This document shows, in pieces, positions 32,478 to 44,326 of a stretch of 64,000 bases of DNA. How positions within the stretch are numbered: position 1 is the first letter of the stretch; each line of letters starts with the position of its first letter. The translations under genes and the position numbers were made by a program. The notes below the pieces were generated by a model. That model made no database searches. It was not told the origin of the DNA and saw only the letters and a list, made by a program, of their open reading frames with translations. The stretch comes from Boesenbergia rotunda (Eukaryota; Streptophyta; Magnoliopsida; Zingiberales; Zingiberaceae), in assembly GCA_024364735.1 (NCBI GenBank), contig JAGFNQ010004729.1, positions 167,062-231,061 of the forward strand. Direction: 5' to 3'.

Positions 32478-35147
32478 CTTGTTGGATCGAGAGAACTGAT
32501 AGAGGGGGGTGAATATCGAAAAGCGTTCGGATTTAAGATAGAGAATTTGCACAACGGAAGATAAAAACAAAACACGCGAACACAGTAATTTTTTACTTGG
32601 TTCGGAGCCTAGGTCGACTCTTACTCCAAGGCCCACGATCGTTGATCGTTTACTTTGGGCAATTCTATATGAGGCGCAAAAAAACAGTTTACAGTTTTGA
32701 GTTACAAATATAGCACAGTAAACTTAACAAATAAAAAGAAAACTCTTCTTTTATCGACGTCCGATGTAGGTTATCTTTTTCGGAGCAGCGGGACGTCGTC
32801 GGCTCGAGTTGGGAGGCTTCCGGAGCGAGGCGCGAGAGCAGAAGAGCGTAGAAGCGTTGAATCGAAGTTCTTGACGAAAGCCTGGGCGTTGGGTGCTATT
32901 TATAGCACCTCGGGGGGCCCTGGACGTCGGGGGCGCCCTCCCACGTGTCACGCGATCCGAGCTTCGCTCGCTCAACCTCTATCCCACTCGAATAGGGATG
33001 AGGTTTGACACTGGGGGCGCCCTGGACGCTGGGGGTGCCTTGCTTGACTCCTTCAGCGCTGGCTTCTCGGCTGGACAAGGGTAATCGGCTTCGCTGCCAT
33101 AGGCGCGGGGCGCCCTGGGCGTTCGGGGCGCCCTGGCTGCTGGGGGCACCCTGGCTACTAGGGGCGCCCTGGCCAGTGGTTAGCTGAAGCCTTTGTTGCT
33201 TCGCTTTTTTTGTGTTGCCCCTAGGGGCGCCCGGGACACTGAGGGCGCCCTACTCAGCTACTTGCCTCTCTCCTTTGGGCATTCTGAGCTGTAGACACGC
33301 GTTCCTTCAGTCCTGCATCCAGGGTTAGTCCAAAACAATATAAAGCATTAGAGTATTATGTTTATACAGCCTTAGCTGTCTTGGTTCTGACTTTGGGCCT
33401 CCAAAATGGAACCCTAGGTCGAATCGACACCTACTGTTCCCTCGACGGGGAACGCGTCCTCACCTACTCCTCCCGGGAGAATGTACCTGATGCCAACCGC
33501 TCCTCTGGTTGGACTTTTGCCCGGCAGTCCTTTGCCAGGTCTTGGATACCGAGCTGTCCTTCGCCCGGTGCCTAGCATTCCTTCGCTAGGGCTTCAGTCC
33601 CAAGCTATCCTTCGCCTGGCGCCTAGCAGTCCTTCGCTAGGGCTTTTCACCCTGGCATTCCTTCGCCAGTGCCTAGCAGTCCTTCGCTAGGGCTTTTTAC
33701 CCTGGCATTCCTTGTAACGCCCGCTTTTTTTTTTCTTTACATAAAGCGGTGTTACGTTAACATACTTGGGCATGTAGACATCATAAGGCAGCAGAATAAC
33801 TTTAAGACTTACACATACATGCCCTACTACCATTCTTAACATAATGACATGGGAACTTGGCATATTAACTTTGTACTTAGCATCATATCATACTTAGCTT
33901 CATGTCATAGAGTTCCATAAGTCACCATTCAAATACATAAGTAGTAAAGATAAAGTTCTAGCATAAAACGAGTAAACATATTGTTTTCTTGGCCAAGTCA
34001 CTACCACACACATGCATTCTTGCCCTCCTGCTGCTTCCTTACAGTCCCCTTGCGTGATCTGCGGTATAAGGAAATAAGACTATAAGCACACAGGCTTAGT
34101 GAGACTCTTTCCTACTCACTAAAACCATTCATCACTTAATCATATGCACATGAAATATAAACATAACTTAATGCTTGAACATAACTATGAATAAACTTAC
34201 ATGGCATGATACATGACATAACCTGAACATAATTCAACCGTTCTTAACATGCATAATACATGGCATAAACATAACATATATTGAACATTCTTAACATGCA
34301 TGATACAGGGCATAAATATAACATAAATTAAACATTATTAACATGCATGATACATGACATAAACATAACATAAATTAAACATTCTTAACATGCATGATAC
34401 ATGGCATAAACATAAATCTAAAGAAACATTCTTAACATACATGATACATGGCATAAAACTTAACCATAAAGAAACATTCTTAACATGCATGATACATGGC
34501 ATAAAACCTAAACATAAACATAAAACATAAACATAAAGCATGAACTAACCTGTATGGCATAAACATAAGCATACTTTCCATCATATCATAGGGGCATCTT
34601 CTTAACATAATCATAAGCATAAATCGTTTACTATCATGCATATTTCATGACATAAAACATAAGTATAAGACATGACTATCATGGCATAATGCAATACATG
34701 AATGCATGAGTCTAATGCATATACATAAGGATGCTTAACTTTTTAAAACATACTTTTAAATACTTAAACATCATCATATCATCATTGGGGGTCCCCGGCT
34801 TGTACCACATACATACATCATAAGCGCGCATCCCTAAGTAGATACGAGATAGCGAGCCCCGACCTACTAGGGTAAGGATAGCATAGTCGGTAGTCCCAGA
34901 ACCGGGGCGTTCTTAAGGTGCCCATCCCTGTTTCACAGCTTCGGTAGTGCCAGAACCGTGGACAGCATAGTCGGTAGTCCAGAACTGGGGCGTTCTTAAG
35001 GTGCCCATCCCTTGGACCCATACTTCGGTCCGGTACAAGCCCATTCATAAAGTAAAATACTTTACATGCTTTATCATTCATGAAACATGGCATATATCTT
35101 CATTCATAAACATGGCATGCATTTTCGTTCATAAAACATGGCATGCG

Positions 35148-35243
35148 TAACGACCCGGCCCGTCTATCGGCCCATTTACCGGCCCATTTACCGGTCCTCA
35201 AAACCATCGTACCGTCGTACCGTCGACCATCGACCGTGCCGTT
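35148..35243. repeat. GC-rich insert with internal repeats in solo LTR
   Basis: About 95 bp (TAACGACCCGGCCCG…) with CGGCCCATTTACC twice and CGTACCGT twice, in an AT-rich subrepeat array. The flanks both read AAACATGGCATGCG. It is absent at the matching place in 57814-61313. Confidence 0.6.
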
Positions 35244-36835
35244 ATTCATAAACATGGCATGCGTCTTTATTCATAAAACATAGCATGCACTTTCATTCAT
35301 AAACATAACATGCATCTTCATTATAATCATAACATGCATCTTTATTCATAGAACATGGCCTACTTTCATAAACATCATTCTTATTCCTAGAGCTTGCATG
35401 ATCATGGCATATAAGGTAAACATTGCATTACATTCATTGAACATGACATATTTGCATAGACATTTATCTTAATCCATAGAACTTGCATGATCATGATACA
35501 TAAGGTAAACATAGCACTTCATACGTAAGCATGAGATCTATCTTAAGCATGCATAGGTAGGACTTCCATAAACATACCATCTATCATCAAAGTACATGGC
35601 ATAGGACATAAGACATTCATAAATAAACCCTATTACGCATGGCATCCATTCATAAACATACAAACATAAAACATGGTGATTAAGGTTAGGGTTATAGGTA
35701 ACTTAATGTCTACCACATGCTTGAACCTTGATACATACATATATATACTTCATGGTAAAGCATAAATCATCATTCTTCAAACCCTAACTCCATCCAAACC
35801 CTACATTCCTTTGCTTGGCCGAAACCTATAGGGATGGGTTCCATCATTCAATTAACATGTAAGATAGCATAAGGTAAAGAACCAACTATACATTACTTAT
35901 AAGACCATGGGAAGCCATTAGGGCTCATAATTAGGGCTAACCCTAACCTTTAGCCCCCTCATCACAAGGCTGGCCGAAACCCTCCAAGTCATAAGTACAT
36001 GGAAAAATTCCATGAAAACCCCAATCAAACATTAAACACCAAACATACTCTACCATAAAGCCATTTGGACCCTTGCTCGAAGGAAGCCCTAACTTTTAGC
36101 CCTAGATCCCTACTTGGCCGAAAGTTATAGGATCCTAAAGCCTTGTGAAAATTCACATAAGTCTCCCTCAATCTCCCTTATAGCATGATAATACATAAAA
36201 CACATACTTCAAGTTTTAGACCCAACCCTACCCATAGGTTCTTGAAGTTGGCCGAAACCCTAGGAGGTCCTAGGGTACCCCAAAATTTCTCCAAATCTCA
36301 TTTTAACTTATATTCATCATGGAAAAACATTAGAAAGCATGAGAAATATTTTTAACATCATTTTGGACCCAAAAACTCTAAGGGCCGAAAGTCATAGGGT
36401 CACACCTCATGGTTTCTTCAATATAAATCCCAAAACCAACTTTATATCATGATAAAAATTATAAAGGAACTATTATACCACAGGTGAGGGAGTCTTACCT
36501 TGGTTGATCTTGATTTTTAGACCTTAAAAGAGAAGGAAATTGCAAATCCCTTGGACACTTGAACCCCCTTGCCCTTGTAGCCTTGGAAAACCTTTAGATC
36601 TTGGTGATGAGACCTTCTTGTGGAGCTTTTCCAAGGGAGGACCTCTCTTGTGGTGTTCGGCTAGAATGAGGAAGGAGGAGGAGAGAAAATGCAATTGATG
36701 GAAGGAATAAGGTAACTCCCAAACCCCCCTCTTTATAACCCATTAAGGAGGTAAATGAAGAGTCTCTTCATGACCCTTTATCTTCTTCTAAGCCTTAACC
36801 AATATCCACTTCATTTCCTCATAGCACTCCCTTGC

Positions 36836-36905
36836 TAGGTGAATTGGTTAAAGCATACATGGTTGTACAAGAGGTCCAAGGTTTAATCCTTGGTCCATGC
36901 ACATT
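36836..36905 (+). other. tRNA-like segment
   Basis: A box TAGGTGAATTGG at 36836 and B box GGTTTAATCC at 36880, 44 nt apart, with one B-box transition compared with 30980. Confidence 0.55.
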
Positions 36906-37511
36906 ATTTTCCATTTTATTTTATTTTATTTTTTCTTAATATTCGAAAATCCCCTAAAAATCCCCCTATAATTATGTTAATATTTCCCATTAAAATCCCT
37001 TTATATTTCTATAAATTTTTACCTAAAATTCACTAATAATCATGGTACTAGAAAGCTCATATAAGGCCCATTAGTGCCCATTTCCTCAATTTAAATGGAA
37101 AAGGCATGGATTTCTAGGTTAAAATTCGTGTTAATACTTCTAGGTTCCTCGGAAAATTATCTAGACATGCTTAATATTTTAAAGAAATATTAAGAAAATT
37201 TTCGGGTCGTTACATTCCTTCGCCAGTGCCTAGCAGTCCTTCGCTAGGGCTTTTCACCCTGGCATTCCTTCGTCATTGCCTAGCAGTCCTTCGCTAGGGC
37301 TTTTTACCCTAGCATTCCTTCGCCAGTGCCTAGCAGTCCTTCGCTAGGGCTTCAGTTCCTGGCATTCCTTCGCCAGTGCATAGCAGTCCTTCGCTAGGGC
37401 TTTTTACCTGCACACTAGAGTGACATGTTAGATAACAAGTAAGACTTAACTTTTGAACCCTGTTGCCATTATCAAATCACAGGTTTGACTTTGGTGCTTT
37501 CTGCACCAACA

Positions 37512-38662
37512 CTGTGGTCACCAAGTCGATTCCTTCTCCTTGCGCCAACGAATCCCTAATCAAAGGGATGCCGCCGGCCACTCCAAGGAAGAAGACAATC
37601 CGAACACAAACCCAACTATTCCTCTCCTCCATCGCCAGTGCCTGAGCATTGCTCCCTTGAGCAAAATTGCAAACAACTTCTCCTCAGCCATTGAGCAAAA
37701 TTGCATGAAGCAACCTTACACAGCAGCCCGATCCATTATTAACTTGGTTTCATGCCACCATGGGGTATATATAGGTCTACAATAGGGACTATGAGGAGGA
37801 GTTGGATCTTGGCCTACTAATGGATCCTAGCCCGATCCATTAATGAAGATCCATTCCACTAAAGGATCCTCATTGAATTACGTCACCAACCTCATATTTA
37901 CATATGGACTCCACCTATTATGAGTCATCCATCCCCCCGTGCTTAAGATATCGAATGTCCGTCGATTAATTTAAATTACTGACAATTTTAATTAATCGAC
38001 TTTTGGCTCCTTGGCTAGTACCACTCAACCTTATCATCATGTCGGATCAAATCCACCTACAGGGTTTAACATGATGCACCTTTTGAGCTCATCAAGGGGG
38101 CATCATCATCCCGACTCACCAGGACAAAGATTCCGTCAATAATCAACGGCACACCATATAATTAATATTATTTCCCAACTTACTGGGCCTATCGATTTAA
38201 CAAAATAAATCTCACTCAATGGTAAATCAAAGAAATAAATATTAATAATACGTGCCCGTTATTATTTCGGGATTCAGGGATTATACTCTATAATAAATCC
38301 AAGATCCAATCCAATTATTAAGTCAGTATAAATTGGATGATCTCTTGATTTAGTCCTGCTCAATGCACACATGCACACTAGTGTAATTCTATGGTCATGA
38401 TAAACCACACCTAATTACACTACAACCATCCCGATGGTTTGTCCAAATTTATCTCGGTTGTGAGCCTCTTACTTATACTATGCAAGGGACTGATAACACG
38501 ATCATCCATGTGTCACCACACACCATGTTATCTACAGAGCACAGTATTGGACTTTTATGCATTTACTAATGTAAATGCGTATCTAGTGTTGTTATGATTC
38601 TCTTTTCAAAATATATATGATCCTTTAAAAAAGAACAAGTCTTTTAGTATACACATCTAACA
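37512..38662 (-). mobile_element. 3' LTR of C, truncated
   Basis: It ends …TATACACATCTAACA beside the reversed PPT (ATCTCCCACTTATAC). It matches 44757-46357, so ~430 bp is missing at its other end, where B2's LTR abuts. A TATA-like TATATATAGG lies near 37766-37775 (minus). Confidence 0.85.
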
Positions 38663-38689
38663 ATCTCCCACTTATACTCAAAGACTTTG

Positions 38690-39770
38690 CTGTCCTTAAA
38701 TTGTCATACATCTGACTCCCTGATCCTCCACATGCCTAAAGCTCTCGCTATCAAGGCCTCAGTGAAAAGATCTCCCAGGTTGTCCTCTGATTTAATCTAG
38801 GCAACAATAGCTTTTCGTCTCTTGGGTGGTACTTGCGCTCTATGTGTTTACTCGTCTTATGGGCTCGTGGTTCCTTCGAGTTTACAACTGGACCAGTATT
38901 ATCACAAAAGAAATATGATAGCTCTGGGCAAACTAGGAATCACATCCGAGTCCATCTTGAGGTTCCTGAACCATACAACTTCCTTTAGGTTGCCACAAAG
39001 GCAACCACCTCCTCAGCTTCCATGGTGTAGTCCGCCACGCAGCCGCTGCACGACACTCCTCCAACCTATGGTTCCACCTCCTAAAGTAAACACAAAACCC
39101 TGAGGAATACTTATATTTGTCCCTATCCGACTAGAAGTCTGTATCCGTATAACCCATAGGAGATTGGTCAACCGGATAAACCAGCATATAATCCTTAGTC
39201 CTTCTCAGGCACTAATATATACATTTACCACAATCCAATTTCCTTGACCTAGGTTACTCTGATATCTACAGACCATGCACATGGCAAAGCAGATATTCGG
39301 TCTCATTTTTAGCATACCTGAGTCTTCCTATAGCCAATTCTAAAGTAACCGCCATTACCTGCTCTATCTCCTTTGATGTTCTAAAAACATCTCCATAGAT
39401 AGAGTAGCACAACAGCTGAAAAGTACAAAACCTTTCTTGGAGGTTTCCATGCTAAAACGAGCTAAGACAGTGTCTCTTTATGAAGCTTGGGATAAACACA
39501 ACATCCTTCTTTGGTGATCCCTTAGAACTTTGATCGCCAAGGATATGTCCTGCTTCTCCTAAGTCCTTCATATCAACTGTTTGGACAACCATACCCTTAC
39601 ATCTGATAATACTTTGTCATTGTTGCCAACTAACAAAATATTATCTACGTATAGTACAAGAATACCACTACATTTCGTCACATTTCTTACATACACAAAT
39701 CTAATCCGTCCTTTGAACAAATCCATATGACTAGATTATCTCTTCAATGCGGATGTTCTCGTCATTGGTC
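38690..39770 (-). pseudogene. RNase H and RT C-terminal part of C
   Basis: Readable only in pieces across stops and frameshifts: FVFTLGGG near 39090, NICFAM near 39290, VLARFSMETSKKG near 39440, SDVRVWLSKQL near 39580, and the RT box near 39640, which reads YVDNILL and so has the second catalytic Asp replaced by Asn. Confidence 0.65.
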
Positions 39771-40229
39771 CAGGGATCTTGATTCATGGTCGCCAGGGAC
39801 CGAGTCCGAAGACTTCCCCAAGAACATGAATCCTTCTGGTTGACTAACAATCCTCCCACTACAACGAGGTACCACCTGTGTATCTTCTGTGCACGCGGTG
39901 CAGTGACTTGTGGTATATCCTCTTATATAGTTGGTACTAAGGTCGGAGCGTCCCCTCTTAATTCTTCAAGAACTAGTCTACTTATGGTCTTGTGGTTCAT
40001 CACATAGTCTTCCTCTAAGAATCGGGTATTCGTGCCAACGATTATCCTCTGATCCTTAGGACTATAGAACCACCTTTCGTTCCTCTACGATAGCCTACGA
40101 ACATGTGCACGAGATTCCAACTTATCAATATCCCATCTCAGCACATGTTCTGCTTAACCCCATATCTGAATATGTCTTACACTTGGTTTTCGCCTAGTCC
40201 ACACTTCTACGGGAGTAGAATGTACTGAT

Positions 40230-40841
40230 CTAGATGGTATCAAGTACGTACGTTACCGTTTCCAGAGCATATCCCCAAAATGAATCTAGCAACTCAGAGC
40301 AGTTCATAATTACCCTAACCATCTCTATAAGAGCCCTTTTTCTTCGCTCTGTTGCACTATTCTGTTGGGGCGTACCAGGTACAGTCAATTGGAATTGAAT
40401 CCCAGTCTCTGATAAGCAAGTCGTAAACTCTCCCAAGAGGTACCCACCACCATGATCCGATCATAGTGTCTTGATACTTTTACCTTGATGTCTCTCCACA
40501 TCAGTCTTTAATTCTTTGAACTAATCAAAGATTCAAACTTGCGGCCATCAAGTAAACTTATCCATACCTTTGAATATTCGTCTCACGAAATATTCAAAGC
40601 TACCTCTATCCTGGATAGGCATAGGTCCACACAAATTAGAATGAACCAATTCTAATATATCTTTGGCTCTATACCCCTCAGCCTTGAAAGGCCTTTTGGT
40701 CATCTTACCTTCCAACCAAGATTCAAAGGTTGGGAAGTCTCCTACCACCAATGAACCCGAGGGCTCATCGGCTATCGACCTTTGAATCCTACTAAGGTTA
40801 ATATGACCAAGCCTTAGATGCCAAAGACATGTTTGGTTCAT
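40230..40841 (-). pseudogene. integrase remnant of C
   Basis: 40548-40841 carries the N-terminal zinc region (LWHLRLGHIN; the second Cys of CESC is lost, reading FESW) and the core start LVHSNLCGPM, where the first catalytic Asp is Asn. 40230-40436 carries PGTPQQNSATERRKRALIEM, the catalytic Glu segment, and SFWGYALETV. The region with the second Asp (40437-40547) is frameshifted. Confidence 0.8.
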
Positions 40842-41079
40842 CTTGGAAGGAACCTTTCTCTTATTTTGATTTAGATGATGAGCTATTAGCTACTATTTGC
40901 ATCATGGAAGACATTAGTTCTAATTGCTTAAATTGCTTATCCATGTTCCTAAACAGATAATCTTTCTATTCCACTTTTCTTAACAAAAGGCAATAGAATA
41001 TCCATTATTTCAGAAACTGAACCAAAGTTCTTTCTAAAAAATTAGGTACATAAAAATAATTTTCTTAAAACCAAAACTT

Positions 41080-41430
41080 TATTTTCCTAAACAAAAATAA
41101 ATATCTCCAACTACAATAGTAGCCACCTCCATAGCAAATCCCATGTAGATAGTAATCTCTTCCTCAGCTAGTTGTTGAGCTTCCTGGAACCCCTGCAAAG
41201 AATTGCAGACATGTTTAGTGGCATCCATATTTACACACTAAGTACCAGTAGATAATACCGCTAAACATGTTACAACGACAAAAGATAAAGATATACCTTT
41301 CTCTTGACGATGGGGACAGTTCACCTTCCAATGTCCAGTCGGCTGGCTTGAGAAGCACTTGGCTTTCGGCTTCTTTACACCAGCCTAAGGTCCCTGCGAT
41401 CCTGCTGCCTTCTTGGACTCACCTTGTTTC
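41080..41430 (-). pseudogene. protease and zinc-knuckle region of C, degenerate
   Basis: It matches the better-preserved part of D at 50730-51170 (…FAGVPGSSTTS in one frame, with the CNSLQGFQE equivalent near 41195). Too many stops to define a frame. Confidence 0.5.
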
Positions 41431-41479
41431 TTCTTCTTCCTGCCTTTCGGCACAGAAGTAGAAACCATCTGAGTGACTA

Positions 41480-42083
41480 AGGCTTGCGAGCATTGACGAA
41501 ACAACCCCTCTGCCACCTAGAGTTCTCCCAGGAGTTCCCTAACGTATACTCATGCCTATTCATGTTATAGTTGAGCCGGAACTTCTCAAAACTCCTAGGC
41601 AAGATTGGAGTATTATATCGACCTGGGGTTCCTCGTCAATTTGCCCTCTAAGGATCTCAATCTCATTGAGGTGGGCCATCATTTTCAGGATATGATCCCT
41701 CACGGATGTCCCTTTGACCATAGTGTGTCATCAGATTCTTCATCACAACCTGTCTAGCGACCCAACCCTGGTGTCGAAGAGCTATTTGAGGTTCAGCATC
41801 ATATCACAAGCAGTGGGCATGACCTGATGCTGATGTTGCAATACATTCAACATAGATGCCAGAATGTAACACCGCACCATCTCATCTATCTTGATCCACT
41901 TCTTCTAACGCTCCCTCTGCTATTCACTAAAGTTCACGCTAGGCTTTTCGGGACTTTCTTCGAAGAGTACATATTTGTACTCCTCTGCAAAAGGACAATG
42001 TCTAGATTTCTTTTCCAATCAATGTAATTGGGTCCAGCAAGTTTGTTCTCCTTAAGTATGGTTGCTATGGGATTAAAGGTCAT
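41480..42083 (-). pseudogene. gag of C
   Basis: The start is MTFNPIATILKENKLAGPNY at 42083, followed by IDWKRNLDIVL, the usual N-terminal gag block. After a frameshift at about 41990, pieces homologous to D's gag (LNEIEIL near 41660, SFEKFRLNYN near 41580) can be seen. Confidence 0.7.
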
Positions 42084-42326
42084 TTTGAAAATCCTGAGAA
42101 TCACAACAATCAGTACTTTAGAATTTAAAAATAAATTGATTCCCCAAAATAATAAATTTTTAAAATCAACCAACACCTCTACACACCGAAAAATTTGCAT
42201 GCTACGATGGTGTGGACGTATACGAATTTCTACATTAATAAGAGGAGGTTTTACCCATTAATCTTACTATCTTGTCAACCTAACTTTCTGACAAATAAAA
42301 TTAATAGTTGGTTCACTTCGGCCCTC

Positions 42327-42369
42327 CAAATAATAGCAGTGACTCTGATGGGGAGGATACTATTATTTG
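42327..42369 (-). promoter_or_regulatory. leader stem-loop 1 of C
   Basis: 10-bp perfect arms CAAATAATAG and CTATTATTTG enclose GATGGGGA (42347-42354; TCCCCATC on the sense minus strand). It lies ~240 nt upstream of the gag start. Confidence 0.6.
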
Positions 42370-42427
42370 CATCTAAGTGTTTACCATTACACGACACTAA
42401 GAAAATTATTTCCGATTATGTGCCTTC

Positions 42428-43602
42428 TGTAACGACCCGCCTTCTGGTACTATGGCTCTAAGGCGGATCGCTAGTACTAACTGGCTGACTAACTGACATA
42501 AGATCCTTGTTTTCATTTAAGCTAAACCAACTGGGGGAATTTTAGAAAAACTTATTTCGCTATTTACTGAGCTAACAATTCATAATCATGTTGAAAGTAC
42601 TAACCAGCCAAAATAAAACAAAAATTTTAATTTTATTAGCTTGGTAAGATTTGATCCCCCAACCTCTGTATTGCATGGCTAAAGCACTAACCAGCTGCTC
42701 TACACCGCCATTGTTTTACACAATACCAGTCGACTGTTATATATGCCAGTCGACTGGTCGGGCCACAGAATGTTTCTGTGCCCGACACCAGTCGACTGGT
42801 AGCTCTGAAATTCCAGCTTTCAGATTTCCAGAACTTATCAAACTTGAGCTACAATGTACCAAAATCATATCTAACAAGCATAATGACATAAATAAAGTTC
42901 CACAACTATTCTAGGGCATTTATTACATGTTTTTCAAGGGTTTCTAGCATGTATAGCAACTTAGAAATCACAAAAATGACATGTAGAAGCATAACATGAA
43001 TGTGCCAAGTTTGTATCAACTTCTTATTGAAACTATTCAGTATTCCTATCTAAAGGCATCCTTAGCTACTACATGTCATTCTATATGGTGAATTAATCTT
43101 AGAACAAGTATATCTTAAGCATTTAACATGTGGATCCAAAGTATCAAGTTCGACGGTCTTCTTGCTCCTTGGCGTTCTCCTCGCGTCTACGAGAATTCTC
43201 GTAGAGAATAGGGCCGGCCTCTTGGGACCATCCCTTCGTTTTCCCCTTGTCTTGGGTGGCAAGAGAAGAGGAGGAGAGGAAGAGGCGCAAGAGAGGGAGA
43301 GGAATAAAATCGCAGAGAGAGAGGGAGTGTCGGCGATGAGAGAATGTGAGGAAAAGAATGAATATAAAAACCCTAAGTTTCCCTTTTATACTTATGGAAA
43401 AATTTAACTAACTTTACCTTATTTATCCTTCCCTCTATCTATTCCAATGAAAACAGACTAGCTAAGTCTTTTTACTGCGCATTCTATTTTTATTCGTTTT
43501 TGCCTTATTTGTCCATGGAAAAATTCTATAAAAATATCCATAAATTTAGAATCAATTCTAGGATATTTCTAAAATTAGGTTTGAGAATTTTCGGGTGTTA
43601 CA
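42428..43602 (-). mobile_element. short Gypsy-type solo LTR in leader of C
   Basis: TGTAACGACCCG…TCGGGTGTTACA, 1175 bp, with TSD CCTTC (42423-42427 and 43603-43607). A TATA box (AGTATAAAAGG) is on minus near 43384-43394. It has three CAGTCGACTG sites at 42727-42802 and a GTCGGGC…GCCCGAC hairpin between them. It differs in length and content from the 3-3.5 kb LTRs but shares the terminal hairpin. Confidence 0.85.
42632..42710 (-). other. tRNA-like segment, minus strand
   Basis: On minus, TAGAGCAGCTGGTTAGTGC is a near-perfect D-arm/A box starting at 42702, with B-box-like GGGATCAAATC starting at 42658, 44 nt apart. No paired acceptor stem is clear. Confidence 0.6.
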
Positions 43603-43625
43603 CCTTCTGATGGGGAAGTACACAC
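43603..43625 (-). promoter_or_regulatory. leader stem-loop 2 of C, broken by the solo LTR
   Basis: Joined across the insertion (flanks 42419-42427 and 43608 onward), GTGC-CTTC-TGATGGG-GAAG-TACAC folds. GATGGGGA is at 43609-43616. The solo LTR insertion split the stem. Confidence 0.5.
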
Positions 43626-43679
43626 ACTCTTCAATAATTTTCTATAGTCTTTTCTGACCCAGTGATCCACATAACAAGC

Positions 43680-43699
43680 CCATCCGATGGGGAGGATGG
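43680..43699 (-). promoter_or_regulatory. leader stem-loop 3 of C
   Basis: CCATCC-GATGGGGA-GGATGG: a 6-bp stem with the loop being exactly the shared 8-nt motif. Confidence 0.65.
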
Positions 43700-44310
43700 C
43701 ACTCAGAGTCGACGTGCAGACTTGTTCGCATCACTTATCGGATAATAATGGAGGCCACGGGACCCTTAGGGTCCCTCTCCTACTAAGTTATTTAATTTGA
43801 GGAATTTTAACATGCTCACACACGACAAGCACATAACCAACATAATGAAAAAGAAAATCCTAGATTTTCTATCTTTTCATGGCCTTGGTCTCCAATGCGC
43901 CTCCAGTCGTGTCGTCACCTCGTCTGCTCCTCCCTACACCATGTGCAAGCAACCTTGGAGGGATCTCCGAGCCAAGACGACTAGCAAATTATTTGCATCC
44001 ATCGATCCTATACTCCATGAAGGAGTGTACATAAAATCTAGATCGAAAGTAAACAAAAAGCTCGGCTAAACATGTGTCATATGTAATTACAAAAATTAAA
44101 TACTACCTAGCCTCGTCAACCCCGAGGATTTAATTAATTTACAAAAATAGCACAACCATCACATACATCAATTATTTGGCCATGATAAGTTGGAATCTAG
44201 TGCCTGCAACACAATGTTAGACTATGCACATCTACATATAATCTAGCAAAATAAAATATATGAAAAAGTGCATAAATTAACCAATCTTAAACACACAAAA
44301 CTGGAAATCT
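43700..44310 (-). other. remaining leader of C
   Basis: PBS-proximal untranslated leader. No ORF of note; A/T-rich. Confidence 0.5.
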
Positions 44311-44312
44311 CA

Positions 44313-44324
44313 GCTTTGATACCA
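44313..44324 (-). other. primer-binding site of C
   Basis: On minus, TGGTATCAAAGC: one mismatch from TGGTATCAGAGC, two bases from the LTR. Confidence 0.85.
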
Positions 44325-44326
44325 AT

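Larger units (their letters stand above)
33713..37214 (-). mobile_element. Gypsy-type solo LTR inside LTR of B2
   Basis: TGTAACGCCCGC…GGTCGTTACA, 3502 bp, with TSD TTCCT (33708-33712 and 37215-37219). The insertion point lies in a hairpin loop of the minisatellite. A TATA box is on minus near 36731-36737. The long middle part consists of ATAAACATGGCATG-type subrepeats (34180-35640). No coding. Confidence 0.9.
32480..37511 (-). mobile_element. 5' LTR of B2, split by a solo LTR
   Basis: TGTTGGATCGAGAGAAC…CTGCACCAACA. Without the insertion (33713-37214 plus one TSD) it is about 1.52 kb. It has the same GC-rich GGGGCGCCC region (32915-33250) and a longer hairpin minisatellite than B1. B2's 3' half is absent from the window. 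Confidence 0.85.
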
